64,000 bases of DNA from Eleginops maclovinus (Eukaryota; Chordata; Actinopteri; Perciformes; Eleginopidae). The translations under genes were made by a program, and so were the position numbers. Position 1 is the first letter of the stretch. Each line of letters starts with the position of its first letter. Below, piece by piece: positions 44,350 to 56,193 of the stretch. Under the pieces are notes generated by a model that saw only the letters and a program-made list of their open reading frames with translations, was not told where the DNA came from and did no database searches. The stretch spans positions 2,214,756 to 2,278,755 of the forward strand of contig NC_086354.1 of assembly GCF_036324505.1 (NCBI RefSeq). Direction: 5' to 3'.

Positions 44350-45400
44350 TTATTTCTGGGTTTAGGACTCATTCCTGCACTATTCTATAACGGCCAGTTA
44401 TAGTATATTTATATTTCGTTATTGTATAATATATGATGTTTTTATATTCCTTTTATATTTACTTTTCATAGCAGAGCAAAGATAATACGGAGAATAACTG
44501 TGAGAGCTGTAGTTGGGCCTTGTGAAAATGAAAGTGAAAGTTAAAGAAAGTGTTAAAGCTTCACAGATATGCCGCTTGTGTAAACGTCTGTATTACAGGT
44601 CTGGACAGCTCTTACAGATCATGGCCTACTCACTGAGGGTCTGGTGGGTCTTGGAAAGTAAACTGCAAATCTGTAAGGGTGTAATGCAAAGCCACCGTCT
44701 GTATGTGGGGAGAGGAAGGTATTTTGATTTGAAATATTTTTGAATTCAATCTTCAAAAACGACTGCTCAGTTAGGGGTATGACTGGAAATCAAAAATATT
44801 TTGTATTGCAAGATTTTCTTGAGGGTGTGTTTATAATAAAAGGATGATATTGAATAGGTTTTATGAGTCTTATCATGGAAAATGAAAAAGCTCTTAACAT
44901 AAAACAGGCCCGTCTCATACTGCCTTACTGCATGTTTGAAGTGGATGGTGCATGCATTGGAAGAGGTCCAGATTAATTAAATGAGTTTTGAAATTGCTTT
45001 TTAAAATGAAAAAGCAATTGAGAAGAATTGTAAAAGCTCCTCGGCTCATTAGTATGTAGACTTTCTTTTTATTAGTCAGTCTCAGGTTGATTCTGCAGTG
45101 CACAATTAAACTGGTTCAAACTGGTGACACAGTACTTAAGAAAATACTGAGTTTCATTTGAGACAAAAGCTGATGAAGTTATGATGTTTTTGATACCATA
45201 TGGATAAAATATTGTTAAAAGACAATTCCACCCACTGTAGTGATTTGTGTATGATGCTTATGGGTTTATGAGTAATGACTCATAGACATTTGTATTTGGT
45301 TACACCCTTATACATTGGCGTGGACAACCATACATGTCTGTGTTGTGTTGTGTATGTTGAGTGTGTACTGCATGTAACCCTGTGTGAGTCCCTGCTAGTG
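44350..45400. other. Region downstream of the DLGAP stop codon
   Basis: Probably includes the 3' UTR of the DLGAP gene. No clear polyadenylation site could be chosen. No other gene recognised. Confidence 0.4.
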
Positions 45401-45403
45401 TCC

Positions 45404-45628
45404 TCATAGCCTGGTCTGAGCCTCGGGGATGTAAATCTCGATGCTGTCAGCGCTCTCCGTGGCCGAGTTCTGCCGTACGGACGCGGCTCTCTTGGCGGCC
45501 ATCAGGCGCTTCCTGGCCTCCTGCCGCTGTTTCTCTGAGCTCTCCAGGGAGCGGTCTCTGGCCAGAGGGGGGTGGTGGTGGGGGCCCTTGGGAGGCTTTT
45601 TTGGCACTGGAGGTGGGAGCCGCCTCTC
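45404..45628 (-). CDS. dlgap3: DLGAP/SAPAP terminal exon (PDZ ligand)
   Basis: The acceptor ctctcccactag precedes the exon at 45628, which starts in phase 0 with ERRLPPPVPKKPPKG, the proline-rich linker of the family. It continues with RDRSLESSEKQRQEARKRL, AAKRAASVRQNSATES and ends in SIEIYIPEAQTRL and TGA (45406-45404). The last residues QTRL are the class I PDZ ligand by which DLGAPs bind Shank proteins in the postsynaptic density. The family is certain. The paralogue (dlgap3 rather than dlgap1, 2 or 4) is my best guess from residues such as NNWRP and KKPPKGP, not proven. Confidence 0.93.
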   Translation of the reverse strand, partial: ERRLPPPVPKKPPKGPHHHPPLARDRSLESSEKQRQEARKRLMAAKRAASVRQNSATESADSIEIYIPEAQTRL

Positions 45629-48588
45629 CTAGTGGGAGAGGACGGTAAGGGGGAGGGGAGAACATTTCAGGAAAAAGACAGACGTGTTTGTGTGTGTATG
45701 TCCCTGTGATGCTGTCTTTAATGGCTCCTGGTTTCATGTGCCTTTTCCCTTGTTTGTGTTGGTAATACTGTGAGTTAGGTTGAGGGGAATTAGACTTCCT
45801 ATACAAATATTTTATTTTATTTGAGAATTCTTTCTTTCTCCACATTTTTCACATATTGCATCACACATGGTTTTAATAAAAGTGCAGCTCCTTTACTTGC
45901 TCTTATTTTGGAATCTTAACTTACTTCCTACACGTATTTCAAACATTTGTTCCATTTTCTCTATTAAATAAATGTGTCTTTGCTGTACAATAATCCCTCT
46001 GCGTTGGGCTAACATCGTACCTACTGTACATTACTTTTAAACGTGTGTTAGTGTGTGACCTTATGGTTTACGGTTTTATATCATGCAATGCAGGTATTTT
46101 AGAAATATATTAGGTAAATATAATGAATTGCTAGAAAGAGCATCCTATGGCAAGGTCTGTTCCTAAACTTATTTTATTTTTGAAATAACTGTACATACGG
46201 TAAACATGGCACCAGTTTAACTTCTATGCAGACGATATAATGTTCTATCTCTCTGATGGCATAAAGAAAATTGGATATATTTGGTTTTATTTTAATAGTT
46301 GGGTGTCTCATTTATATCCGATTACAACAACATCTTACTCAACTAATTAATAACTGAGATGTGAAAGTGCTTCAACAAAGTCTGACAACTACAATCAACT
46401 ACAAAAGAATAATGGAAAAGATGTGAAGCAGGAAGTCGGTCTGTGAACCGTAAGGTTTGTTTAGGTTGCCAATCTGATTGTCTGCTCGCCCATGATTCTC
46501 TTAGTCTGACTTATTTTGAACAATAATTGCCATATCTCAGCAATTGACTTGTTGTCCTAAATGATACAAAGGGTCAAAACTATAAATATAAGATCCAAGT
46601 AATAATAAACCACATATTTAACCATGTGAGCGCAGTTTACTTACAAGACCTTAAAAAACAGTTGTTAAAAATATTTTTGATTAAAATGACAAGTCCGAGG
46701 AAGTTATTGTTAGTCTTTAAACATTACTCAGTATTTTCCAACAATGAAACCAATAATTGCAGAGATGTTGGTGCTGTTTGCTAATGGCTAAGCTTTTAGG
46801 CCTCTTCTTAAATCACACATGTTTTTAAAGTCATCTCCAGCTGAAAGACTGAATATGATATTCTGATTATAGCATCCCAACCATTTTGAAATAAAACTGT
46901 ACACTGAGGTTATCCTTTGTCTACTAGATACTGAGGGCGCTGAATTTGCTAAGTCCAGTAGGACGCACATTATGCAAAGACAAAGGTGACCATGAAAATA
47001 ATTGCTTGAACAAGTTGCAATTACTAGTGTATTTATTTTTGTTTTATGCACCTCCTAATGAGCTGTTCCTTTGCTATTTTAGGGTTTGTGTTTATGCACT
47101 TTTTATTCATCATACCTAGGACTTTCAACTCTCTCCTGTCCATGTGTCCTTACACTTGCAGCTAAAACACACACAACAGAAAGCCACAGATGGGGAGGCG
47201 GCGGCAGGCGGCAGAGTAGAGGAAGGGCAGAAAGAAGCATGGACAGATGGATGGAAAGACAGACAATTATGGAGCTACGGAGGCCCAGAGGTGTCAAGGC
47301 CCCGTGGTGGTGTTGGCATTGCAGTTATGCAGATTTGATGCAAGCGCCTTCACTGTCAACACAAAAAAGCACAAGAAAAGAAAAAGAGACAACAATGAGA
47401 GCAAATGAGGAAGCCGGCAGAGTCAGTATTCAATGAAGCAAAGCCACAACAGATACTGCAGGCCAGGCACCAGATATCTGAAAGAGATCCACACACACAC
47501 TTAAACATGAGCAGGAGGAAGAGTATCTGTAGCACCACAGAGAACAAGTCAGACAACCATGCAATAACATGAGAGAAAGCTGAGGGACACTGTAATGGTT
47601 AAAAGGAGATTTTCTTTGCTTAAAGTCAGGTATGGATAGATTGATAATTTGGTAAAAACCTAATGTAAGTGTTTTGGTTCTGGTTCTTGTGGAATAGAAA
47701 TCCACCACCACACTTAAAGCGTTGCATCAGGAACATTTCCAGATCATGTATTATTCAGAATGGCTGCTAAGGCCACTTTAACACTGGGCATTATTACCTG
47801 CTTTTCACCCAACACAAAAGCTTCCATCCAGGAACCAGACATGTGACTGCCCTCTAATTACTATTTAATAAAAAAACGAATAAAGACTCCACCATAATAC
47901 ACTATAACAGCCCTACAGATTCATGCAACACTGTGTGAGACGGTGTAATACTAAATTAGTCCCAATTTGTGTCAATGTCAGACTGTGCAAAACATTTGTG
48001 GCCATCACTGATCAACAATGGAAAGAAAATAAATGTAGTTAAGCTGTCAGATCGCATCGTCGCAGTTCTTACAAACTACAACAAAAAGCATGCTTTGGCC
48101 ACAAGGCCCACAATGCATTTCTTGTTACTATACATACTACTGTGTTATCAACATGAGTAAGTATGTGTTGGGATGACCACAATGTAGCATCAGGTAGAGT
48201 TCTGTTTGGTTGGTGTGCAGATGATGGCTGGAGCAGCAGTTGGCTGTCTTTGGCCTCAAACGCTCTAAATCAGAAGCAGGTGAATGACATACGACTGATA
48301 AACAATTAGTGCTACTCTCAGTCAATCTGAAACTGACTGCCTGAAATATGAAGGCAACACTCGGCTCATCAGAGTCATTTCTTTCTTTCATTTTACATCC
48401 ATGTCAGGATCGGATGATTTCTGTTCAGCGTGACGAATGATTACTTTGCTAACACATGTTGCATTTGAAGCAACTGAGACATTCATATGTACATACACAA
48501 ATGCAAATAAATACTACAATATTAAACCTTCTGTTTAAATGGTGCTGTTATCACTGATAAACCAGCAGACTGAAGCTTGTGCGTGTAC
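45629..48588 (-). other. DLGAP intron before the terminal exon
   Basis: About 3 kb bounded by a GTACAC donor and a CTAG acceptor on the minus strand. No nested gene or clear transposon recognised; open frames on both strands lack domains. Confidence 0.6.
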
Positions 48589-48741
48589 CTTTCTGTCGGG
48601 GGGGTCCAGGGGTCTCCAGTTGTTGGCTCTGAGCTGGTGCAGCTCATCAAACTTGAGACTGATGTTCTCGATGGACAGCTGCAGCATGTCCCAGAATCCA
48701 GCCAGGTCCGAGGCCACGGGTCGGGGGTGGGCGTTCGGGTT
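48589..48741 (-). CDS. dlgap3: DLGAP/SAPAP exon, GKAP C-terminal domain (part 3)
   Basis: 153 bases, phase 0 at both ends, acceptor ttccaactgtcccag and donor GTACAC. It encodes NPNAHPRPVASDLAGFWDML, then QLSIENISLKFDELHQLRA and NNWRPLDPPDRK, a highly conserved stretch of the helical guanylate-kinase-associated domain. It reads on from ELCEENL in the preceding exon. Confidence 0.95.
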
Positions 48742-49204
48742 CTGGGACAGTTGGAACAGTGGAGAGGACGAGAACAATAAGTTTCAGATATTACAGACAG
48801 GGACGATAAAAAATACTAAATACAGTTTTATATTTTAGGACTTAAAGCTTGTTTGTAGAGAAGCTCAAAATGTGATGGGAAAAATAATAATAATTGTGGG
48901 TTTTAGAGCAAATGACAATTTCAATTTGTCATTTGATTTCTTGAGTTAGAACACAGGTTTGCCCAATAAGACCACCGTGGTTGACATTTCTCATGGAATA
49001 AACAATCACCACCCAATATGCACCTAAACATGCTGGTCTAACACCCATTGCATCCTGTCATTTACTTTTTCCAGTTAATTTTATAAGTAAATCAATAACA
49101 TTTTTGCAATATTCACAGTAGCAGAACTAATTATATTGATGGACTGACTCAGTGATTATAGTATTCCAGCACAAACCCCTCCTCCCAGCTCCCACCCACA
49201 TAAC

Positions 49205-49640
49205 TTGTCAACTGTCTGCAGGAACTCAAATCATGGATGACCACAAACCTACTCAAACTAAACAGCAATAAGACAGAGCTCATGGTGGTGGCCCCTGCAA
49301 CAATGCTCAGGAAAGTTGTTGACCTGGCCCTGATTGTGGATGGCTGCTCTATTTCCCCATCTCTTGAGGTGCGCAACCTGGGCGTCATCCTGGACTCCAC
49401 TCTCTCCTTCCGGTCGCACATCAACAACATTACAAAGTCTGACCTGCTGGCCACTCCCCGCACCAGATTGCGAACTTTTGGGGACAGGGCCTTCTCTGCC
49501 AATGCTCCCACACTCTGGAACAGTCTACCACTCCACGTCCGCTCTGCCCAATCCCTGCCCATGTTCAATAAGCACCTCAAAACATTTCTCTTCACTAAGT
49601 CCTTTGATCCATAACCCCTAACCCCCAAACTTTTGTTAAA
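49205..49640 (+). mobile_element. LINE reverse transcriptase fragment with internal deletion
   Basis: Plus-strand frame 49237-49614 has LLKLNSNKTELMVVAP and VRNLGVILDSTLSFRSHI, the post-catalytic part of CR1/L2-type reverse transcriptases, joined directly to APTLWNSLPLHVRSA and FNKHLKTFLF, the extreme C-terminus. The family normally has a longer thumb region between these, so a large in-frame deletion has occurred. It lies antisense in the intron between DLGAP exons 48741 and 50035. Confidence 0.85.
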
Positions 49641-50034
49641 TGTTAGACGTAATATAGGCCACAGAAAAAATTCAAGCGATCAATAAATATCTGTCAGTAC
49701 GTTCACAAAATCTATTCAGTTTAGTTGCTGAGATATTTGAGTCTGGAATGACTGACCAACACTTCCAGATGGAAATATTTAACAAGATTTAGTTTCAGAA
49801 TGTCACAAACATAAGGTCAGGGTTAGAGTTAGAGGGTTAGGAAATAAAAAGAAGTTGGAAGAGGAACCAGGAAATAAATAATTTGGTAAAGGAAATCCAA
49901 AATAATTAAAGGAATAAATAATGAGTGTGTAAATCAAATTTTAGCTCAGTCAAAGGTCTCTTACACACAAAGTAAAACATGTAGAGTTGAGTTATTAAAT
50001 GTTTGTCTGCATGTTCTCTGCGTTTCAGTCTCAC

Positions 50035-50126
50035 CAGGTTCTCCTCACACAGCTCCCTGAACTGCTGGAACTTCTGAGACATCAGCAGCTGAGCGCTGCC
50101 CATGGCACTCCTCATCTTCCCCAGGA
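50035..50126 (-). CDS. dlgap3: DLGAP/SAPAP exon, GKAP C-terminal domain (part 2)
   Basis: 92 bases with acceptor tgtcctcacag and donor GTGAGA. It enters in phase 1, so GAC-G plus TC gives the conserved DVLGKMRSAMGSAQLLMSQK, followed by FQQFRELCEENL. The core is recognisable in all DLGAP paralogues; SQKFQQF and MRSAMGSAQ are the local variants. Confidence 0.95.
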
Positions 50127-50267
50127 CTGTGAGGACAGAGACGCAGTTCAGAGACACTCACACACACATGGAAGCCATCTGCTCCTCAGAGAATGGTAAT
50201 TACACGTATAATGCATCTCAGCTCTTCCATGTTCCGCTGTCCAGAGCAGTCACAGAAAGTCTGGAAC

Positions 50268-50516
50268 GTTGACTTTAATTAAATATATTATGTCAACAGA
50301 TTTCACGTAATTGCATTGTTAGTATTCAAAGAAGAAAAATGAATTAATGTAAAGTAAAGTGTCTTTGAGCACCTGGAGAAGCGCTTTATTAATACCATGT
50401 TTGCTATTATCATTATTATACATTTATTAGGTTAGTTGAAAGAAGTAATATTAAGTTGAACATTATATTTTGTATTTAAAATAAGTATTATTTCTTTCAG
50501 CTAACCTTATACAGTT
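50268..50516. mobile_element. Palindromic MITE-like element, copy 2, interrupted
   Basis: Left part gttgactttaattaaatata plus tgtcaacagatttcacgta matches copy 1 at 12418-12461. The palindromic core resumes at 50425 (tattaggttagttgaaagaa) and ends ctaaccttatacagtt. About 100 bp between them (50321-50424) includes a fish LINE-tail word (gcacctggagaagcgcttta), so another repeat seems to have inserted. Lies in a DLGAP intron. Confidence 0.75.
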
Positions 50517-50708
50517 ATGTGAAACATTTCAGGTTTTTCTGTGTTTTTGTAAAATCATGCAATTAATCTTGAAACCTGAACGCATGAAAAAGAAATTGAA
50601 TGCTTATTAATCACATCAGGTTTGACCCAAAGTTGCTCCTGTAATTCTAGCTCTGATTTTTACAATGAATGAGCATGGCAGAGAAAAGGCAAAGAAATCA
50701 GCTACAGG

Positions 50709-51163
50709 CAGTGGTGGAATGTAACTACGTACATTTACTCAAGTGTACTCAGTAAAACACGGAGGTACCTGTACTTTACATGAGAATACTCACATTATGC
50801 TACTTCATATTTTGACTAACCTACATTTATTTTACATATTTAGTTACTAGCTACTTCACAGATTTATGCTATCAATACAAATCATAAATCAAATAATTAA
50901 TTATCATATATTATTAAAGGTTAGCCACCCATCATTATATAAAGTAATTCAAATAAAGCACACTTTTACCAAGTGCAACATATGATGCTTAAATGGGCAT
51001 AATGAGTACTTTTACTATATAACGTTTATTTTGATTCTAGTACTTTGTTTCTTTTCTTTAATTATAATTTTGAATACAGGACTTTTACTTGTTACTAAGT
51101 ATTTTTACACTGTAATATTGATACTTTAACTTAAAGAACTAATCTGAGTACTTCTTCCACCTC
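50709..51163. mobile_element. Non-autonomous hAT copy
   Basis: Starts CAGTGGTGGAATGTAAC and ends gagtacttcttccacct, the same family as 16662-17169. Body with tacatttactcaagtgtact and ggacttttacttgttacta. A clean 8-bp target duplication was not found here. Located in the intron before DLGAP exon 51212-51344 and ends only about 50 bp from it. Confidence 0.8.
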
Positions 51164-51211
51164 AGGCTGCACGTATGGAAGCCTCTATATGACGAACACA
51201 CAGAGACGTAC

Positions 51212-51344
51212 CGTCTTCTGGCAGGTCATTGTCCCGCTGGTCCATCTCCATCTGTCGACACCACCCGTCCATGCGGTCGGTCTCTGCCTGCAGCAGCTTC
51301 AGGAACCAGTGTCCGTCTCTGTGGCACACCGACCGCTGCACCAC
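51212..51344 (-). CDS. dlgap3: DLGAP/SAPAP exon, GKAP C-terminal domain (part 1)
   Basis: 133 bases, enters in phase 0 (acceptor gtttgattggcag) and leaves in phase 1 (donor GTACGT). It encodes VVQRSVCHRDGHWFLKLLQA, then ETDRMDGWCRQMEMDQRD and NDLPED. The sequence WFLKLLQAE...RM.GWC is diagnostic for the family and starts the helical GKAP domain. Confidence 0.95.
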
Positions 51345-51859
51345 CTGCCAATCAAACATCCACCTTCACAACATGTGGACACACCTGCAGGACACCTCTA
51401 TATTCACTGTGAGGTACCAAAGGCATACAGCAGCTACAGTAATCAGAAGAGTGTGTTCTGAGAGTTAATTTATTATGTTGCATATTGCATGTGCACTATT
51501 GATGTGAAAGATCAAAATGTGTGTGATGGCTGATAACTAAGAGACCAACAAAATGACTTAACATCAAACTTAATCTATAAGTAGTAAAATATAGCATTTT
51601 TGTCCTATTTTTATATTCACATCAGGGTTATTTGATTTACATGTTAAGCATATGTTGTTCTTAAATGTAGCCATGTTTTTTAAATTGAAGCAACTGTTTG
51701 TATATTGAGCTTTAGCTTTTTATAAAATGGTGATTTTTAACATTATTTATATAGAGGCTTTAAATAAGGGCAATGGTTTTTTTTGCCTCTTCCTGCACTG
51801 TTTGGCAATTTGGATCTGTAAACAAATAAAAAAATAAAGGAGAGAAGCAATCTACAGGA

Positions 51860-52232
51860 TCGTATCCATCGTATTCATTCGCTGTTGTTGCCGAGCTAGC
51901 TGGCAGCCTGTTGCAGCAGCTCCCTGTGCTTTATTGATTTTAGTCTTCTTTACTACTTTTACTCTCTTATTTGAGCTGTTTCTTTATATAATATCCTGCT
52001 TTATATAGTGTTATCTTCACAAGTGTTTATTTGTCTGATTCTTTATATTTTTACTCAACTGCTTGTATATATTTTCTCTAATTCCGGTTTATTTTTATTT
52101 CTATTTTGAGCAGTTTATATTTTAGAATTGTTTTCCCTACTTTTTAATTTACAATGATGTGCAATGCCTGGTTTTGTTTTATGCTGCTGCAAGTTTGGGA
52201 TTCATAAAGTACATCTTATCTTATCCTATGAG
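51860..52232 (+). mobile_element. LINE 3' UTR remnant
   Basis: T-rich tract with cagcagctccctgtgcttta upstream and the end gctgctgcaagtttgggatt followed by cataaagtacatcttatctt. Plus-strand counterpart of the antisense tails at 29-36 kb. In a DLGAP intron, antisense to the gene. Confidence 0.6.
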
Positions 52233-53023
52233 CTTTGCTGACCCGTTTTTGTTTATCTACTGTGTCAGGTCTCCATTTTCTTCTTTAAGCTTGTAAACTT
52301 GCTGGAGTTTAATAATCAATAATCCGTCGCAGCCCACACCCAGCTTTCTTCTCTGTTGATACTAATGACTTTTGCAAGGTATTACAGGTGCAGTTTACAA
52401 TAAAGTGAAATATATCAGTACAGACCTAATGTTTCCAGTGAGTAAAGGTACTTTCTGCAGTTTTATACCACTAGCTTTTAGATTTTGTGATTTCTTAGCA
52501 ACACGTTAGTAGTTTGAATCCACGAGATCATTTAGTGTCCGACAGCACGTTTCTGTAAAGTGAAATCCCCTGTTGCAGTTGGCAGTGTAAAACAAAAACT
52601 TTAATATAGCATTTTATAAAAATGCAATAAAGTGTTGAGTTTACATTTCTAAAACAATTGAGTAACCTAAAGTATAACTGTATTAAAAATGAAAAACACT
52701 GATATTGTGTAATATCATGCCGATGAATGAGGTGACTTTACATGCACATCATTTTGGAACAAAACCTAAGCATTCTGAAATGATGTTATAATGTTGGTGT
52801 AGTATTTAGGAGATGTTGTGATTCTCTGTTTTCTAAGTACTGTATGTGTTGGTATTAAAAAGTTATTTGCATAAATACAACATTGAAGAGGCTATTGAAA
52901 GGGAATCTATGATTAGTATTTGTACTAGCACAGCTGTTGGAAACCAAAGTGTTTTTCTTTGAAAGACAGATTTTTACATTTCCCCTCTGAATGATCATCC
53001 AAATGGACTTTATAATAAATACA

Positions 53024-54253
53024 CACTGCCCGGCCAAAAAAAGGTCACCACCTGGATCTAACTAAGCAAATAGGTAAGAGCCTCTCATTGGATAATTACT
53101 GCATGGGTGATTATGTTTCAACTGGCAACAAGTTATTGAACCCTAACTGATGAGTGAGTAGCTTCTCATTTGTTAAACAGTCATGTGGAAAGACATATCC
53201 TGTGGTCGTGGAAAAGATGTTCATCTGTTTCAGAAGGGTCAAATTATTGGCATGCATCAAGCAGAGGAAACATCTAAGGAGATTGCTGAAACTACTAACA
53301 TCGGTTTAAGAACTGTCCAACGCATTATTAAAAACTGGAAGGACAGTGGGGAAACATCATCTTTCAGGAAGGAATGTGGTCGGAAAAAAAATCTTGAATG
53401 ATCGTGATTGGCGATCACTTTAACGTTTGGTGAAATACAATGGTAGAAAAACAACAGTAGAACACGGCTATGTTTAATAGTGAAAGTAAGAGCATTTCCA
53501 CACGCACAATGTGAAGGGAACTCAAGGGATTGGGACTAAACAGCTGTGTAGCCGTAAGAAAAGCACTTGTCAGTGAGGCTAATCGGAAAAAAAGGCTTCA
53601 ATCTGCTAGGGAATGTAAAGACGGGACTCTGGAGCAATGGAAGAACGTCATGTGGTCTGATGAGTCCAGGTGTACCCTGTTCCAGAGTGATGGGCGCATC
53701 AGCGTAAGAAGAGAGGCGTCTGAAGTGATGCATCCATCATGCCTAGTGCCTACTGTACAAGCCTGTGGGGGCAGTGCTATGATCTGGGGTTGCTGCAGTT
53801 GGTCTGGTCTAGGTTCAGCAACGTGCCCAAAGAATGAGGTCAGCTGACTACCTGAATATACTGAAGGACCAGGTTATTCCATCAATGGACTTTTTCTTCC
53901 CTGATGGCACGGGCATGTTCCAAGATGACAATGCCAGGATCCATCGGGCTCAAACTGTGAAAGAGTGGTTCAGGGAGCATGAGACATCATTTTCACACAT
54001 GGATTGGCCCCCACAGAGTCCAGATCTGAACCCGATTGAGAATCTTTGGGATGTGCTGGAGAAGACTTTGCGCAGTGGTCTGAATCTCCCGTCATCAATA
54101 CAAGATAAAAAGAAATAATGCAAGACAGAAATAAATGTTGTGACATTGCAGAAGCTTGTGGAAACGATGCCACAGCGAATGCGTGCTGTAATCAAAGCTA
54201 AAGGCGGTCCAACGAATATTAGAGTGTGTGACCTTTCTTTTGGCCGGGCAGTG
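53024..54253 (+). mobile_element. Tc1-like transposon, near full length, broken transposase
   Basis: Inverted ends cactgcccggccaaaaaaag and ctttcttttggccgggcagtg-type partner. The transposase is split over three plus-strand frames. 53183-53401 carries the paired helix-turn-helix DNA-binding part (GMHQAEETSKEIAETT, TVQRIIKNWKDSGE). 53530-53847 has the first catalytic Asp (MWSDESRCTLFQSDGR). 53834-54118 has [12 protein letters not shown] and [12 protein letters not shown], completing a DDE-type triad of Tc1 spacing. Frame changes and an early stop after KKNLE make it inactive. TA flanks are not intact. Same family as 41057-41500, lies antisense in a DLGAP intron. Confidence 0.93.
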
Positions 54254-54494
54254 AATCTGCCAAATTACAGTGAATGAAGACACTATACATGGCAAATTAC
54301 AGTTCTATGAATTTCTTCCACTTTTATTATAACCCTTGTCATTAGTGCAGCTCTGTCCACAGATCAACATTATGAAAGCATGAAGACGTTATTGTTCGGA
54401 GTGAATGAGTGAGTCAGAGCACAGAGTGAGGAATGAATGCTTGGTTCCTTGGACGTCCCTGGCCTTGTTCATGACTGAGCACGCTCCCACATAC

Positions 54495-54776
54495 CTCCAG
54501 AATAGCAGAGCTGTTGAAGTTGACATCCAGTGAGTCATCGGTCACACTGTCTATCCAGGGGTCCGGAGGGGGGAGGATGGACGGGTCGAAGCCCACGTCA
54601 TCGTAGTCGTCGGAGGCACAGGCGTGGTAGTGGTTCCCTGAGCCCTGGATGCTGACGGTGGAGGTGGCAGCATCACGGGAGTATTGTCGAGAGAGGGCAC
54701 CAGAGGATAGGACCTCCATCTCGGTGTCTGGGGAGTCCAGGGGGGTGTCTAACAAGTCCGGCAGGTCCAAATCTGC
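54495..54776 (-). CDS. dlgap3: DLGAP/SAPAP exon, variable region upstream of GKAP domain
   Basis: 282 bases, phase 0 at both ends, acceptor accatccag and donor GTATGT. It encodes ADLDLPDLLDTPLDSPDTEM, SRQYSRDAATSTVSIQG, the acidic stretch CASDDYDDVGFDPSILPPP and DPWIDSVTDDSLDVNFNS. The start ADLDL follows on from SVTTAVQ in the preceding exon, as in other DLGAPs. Its middle is the least conserved part and should be the best guide to the paralogue. Confidence 0.92.
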
Positions 54777-54924
54777 CTGGATGGTATAAAAAATATATCT
54801 CAAAAACTGACTCAATGAGCACATGGCTGTAAGGCTTTTTGATCACAAGGTGTCCACATCCATTTTGGCCGGGAACAACTTCCTATAATGAAAACCCTCT
54901 GACTGTAACTGCTCTTATAGGTGG

Positions 54925-55284
54925 CAGAGGTGGAAGACGTACTCAGATCTAGTACTTGAGTAAAGTAGAAGTACCAGAGTGTAGGAATACTCTGTCACAG
55001 TAAAAGTCCTGCATTCAAAATGTTCCTCCAGTGAAAGTAGAAAGTACTCTCATCTAAATGTACTTAAAGTAGTGACAGTAAAAGTAGTCATTGTTTGATC
55101 GGTCCATTTCAGAATAATATCTCTGATATGTTTTATAATGATTGATCATTAAAGTGTTCTCAGAGCTGGTAAAGGTGTGAATCATCTGAATGACTTTTTT
55201 TACAGGTGAATTTAAATATTTTCATTTCAATCAATTCAAGTGTTGATCATTAATCTACATCCTCAATATACATCATACATCATA

Positions 55285-55359
<75 letters not shown>

Positions 55360-55486
55360 CGTCTGAATTTTAGTGGACTACAAGTATAAAGTAGCATAAA
55401 ATTGAAATACTCATGTAAAATACAAGTACCTCAAAATTGTACTTAAGCACAGTACTTAAGTCAAACTACTTAAACTTAAACCAGTG
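54925..55486. mobile_element. Non-autonomous hAT with 8-bp target duplication
   Basis: Starts CAGAGGTGGAAGACGTACTC and is flanked by ataggtgg on both sides (54917-54924 and 55487-55494). Body with tctagtacttgagtaaagta and taaaagtcctgcattcaaaa; the right terminal repeat is degenerate. It contains an AT microsatellite. Lies in the DLGAP intron just upstream of the 54495-54776 exon. Confidence 0.9.
55289..55356. repeat. (AT)n microsatellite inside the hAT copy
   Basis: About 68 bp of AT with one AA interruption near 55327. Confidence 0.95.
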
Positions 55487-56193
55487 ATAGGTGGTGCATT
55501 ATTGTACTGAAGTGAGATCTATCAATACAACCTTGATGTAACTCAGGGCTCCGGTCAAGGAACCCTTAACATCTGCTAGGAGATACTCGTCTGTAAGAGC
55601 ATGAATTTACCATAGCGTTTTCTTTTATGTGCACGTTAAAGGAATCAAATATCGTTATTGTCTGTGTCTGATTTAGAGACATCGCTTCATGCTTTTGGTT
55701 AAACTAGACTTAATTACAGTGTTCCTCTTTTGGTGTCAACATCATTTTTGATGGGGTTTATTATTTCTACATCTATTTTTCAAGGTTTCAAGGTTTCAAG
55801 GTTTCAAGGTTTTATTGGTCATATGCACAGCAGATACAGCGTATATGTTGGCAATGAAAATCTTATGTCGCGTGCTCCTCCAACAACTCAACATGCATGG
55901 TGCAAAAGATAAATAAAGTAGTGCAAAAAGAGAGAAGAATATTTACAATAACAACAATAAAGATTTGAGGATGTGAAATATATACATATGTGGAATACAT
56001 TGAAAGTATTTAAATACTTTACACTGTTGAATGAGGAGGTATGGACAGATGCATATATTATGTATAGCAGATGTATATGGCAGATATGTACAATATATAG
56101 ATATGTGTACTATAAACAGATATGTATGGCAGATGTGTATAATATATATGTATGTGTGTACTATAAACAGATGTGAGTAGACATTCACACAGC

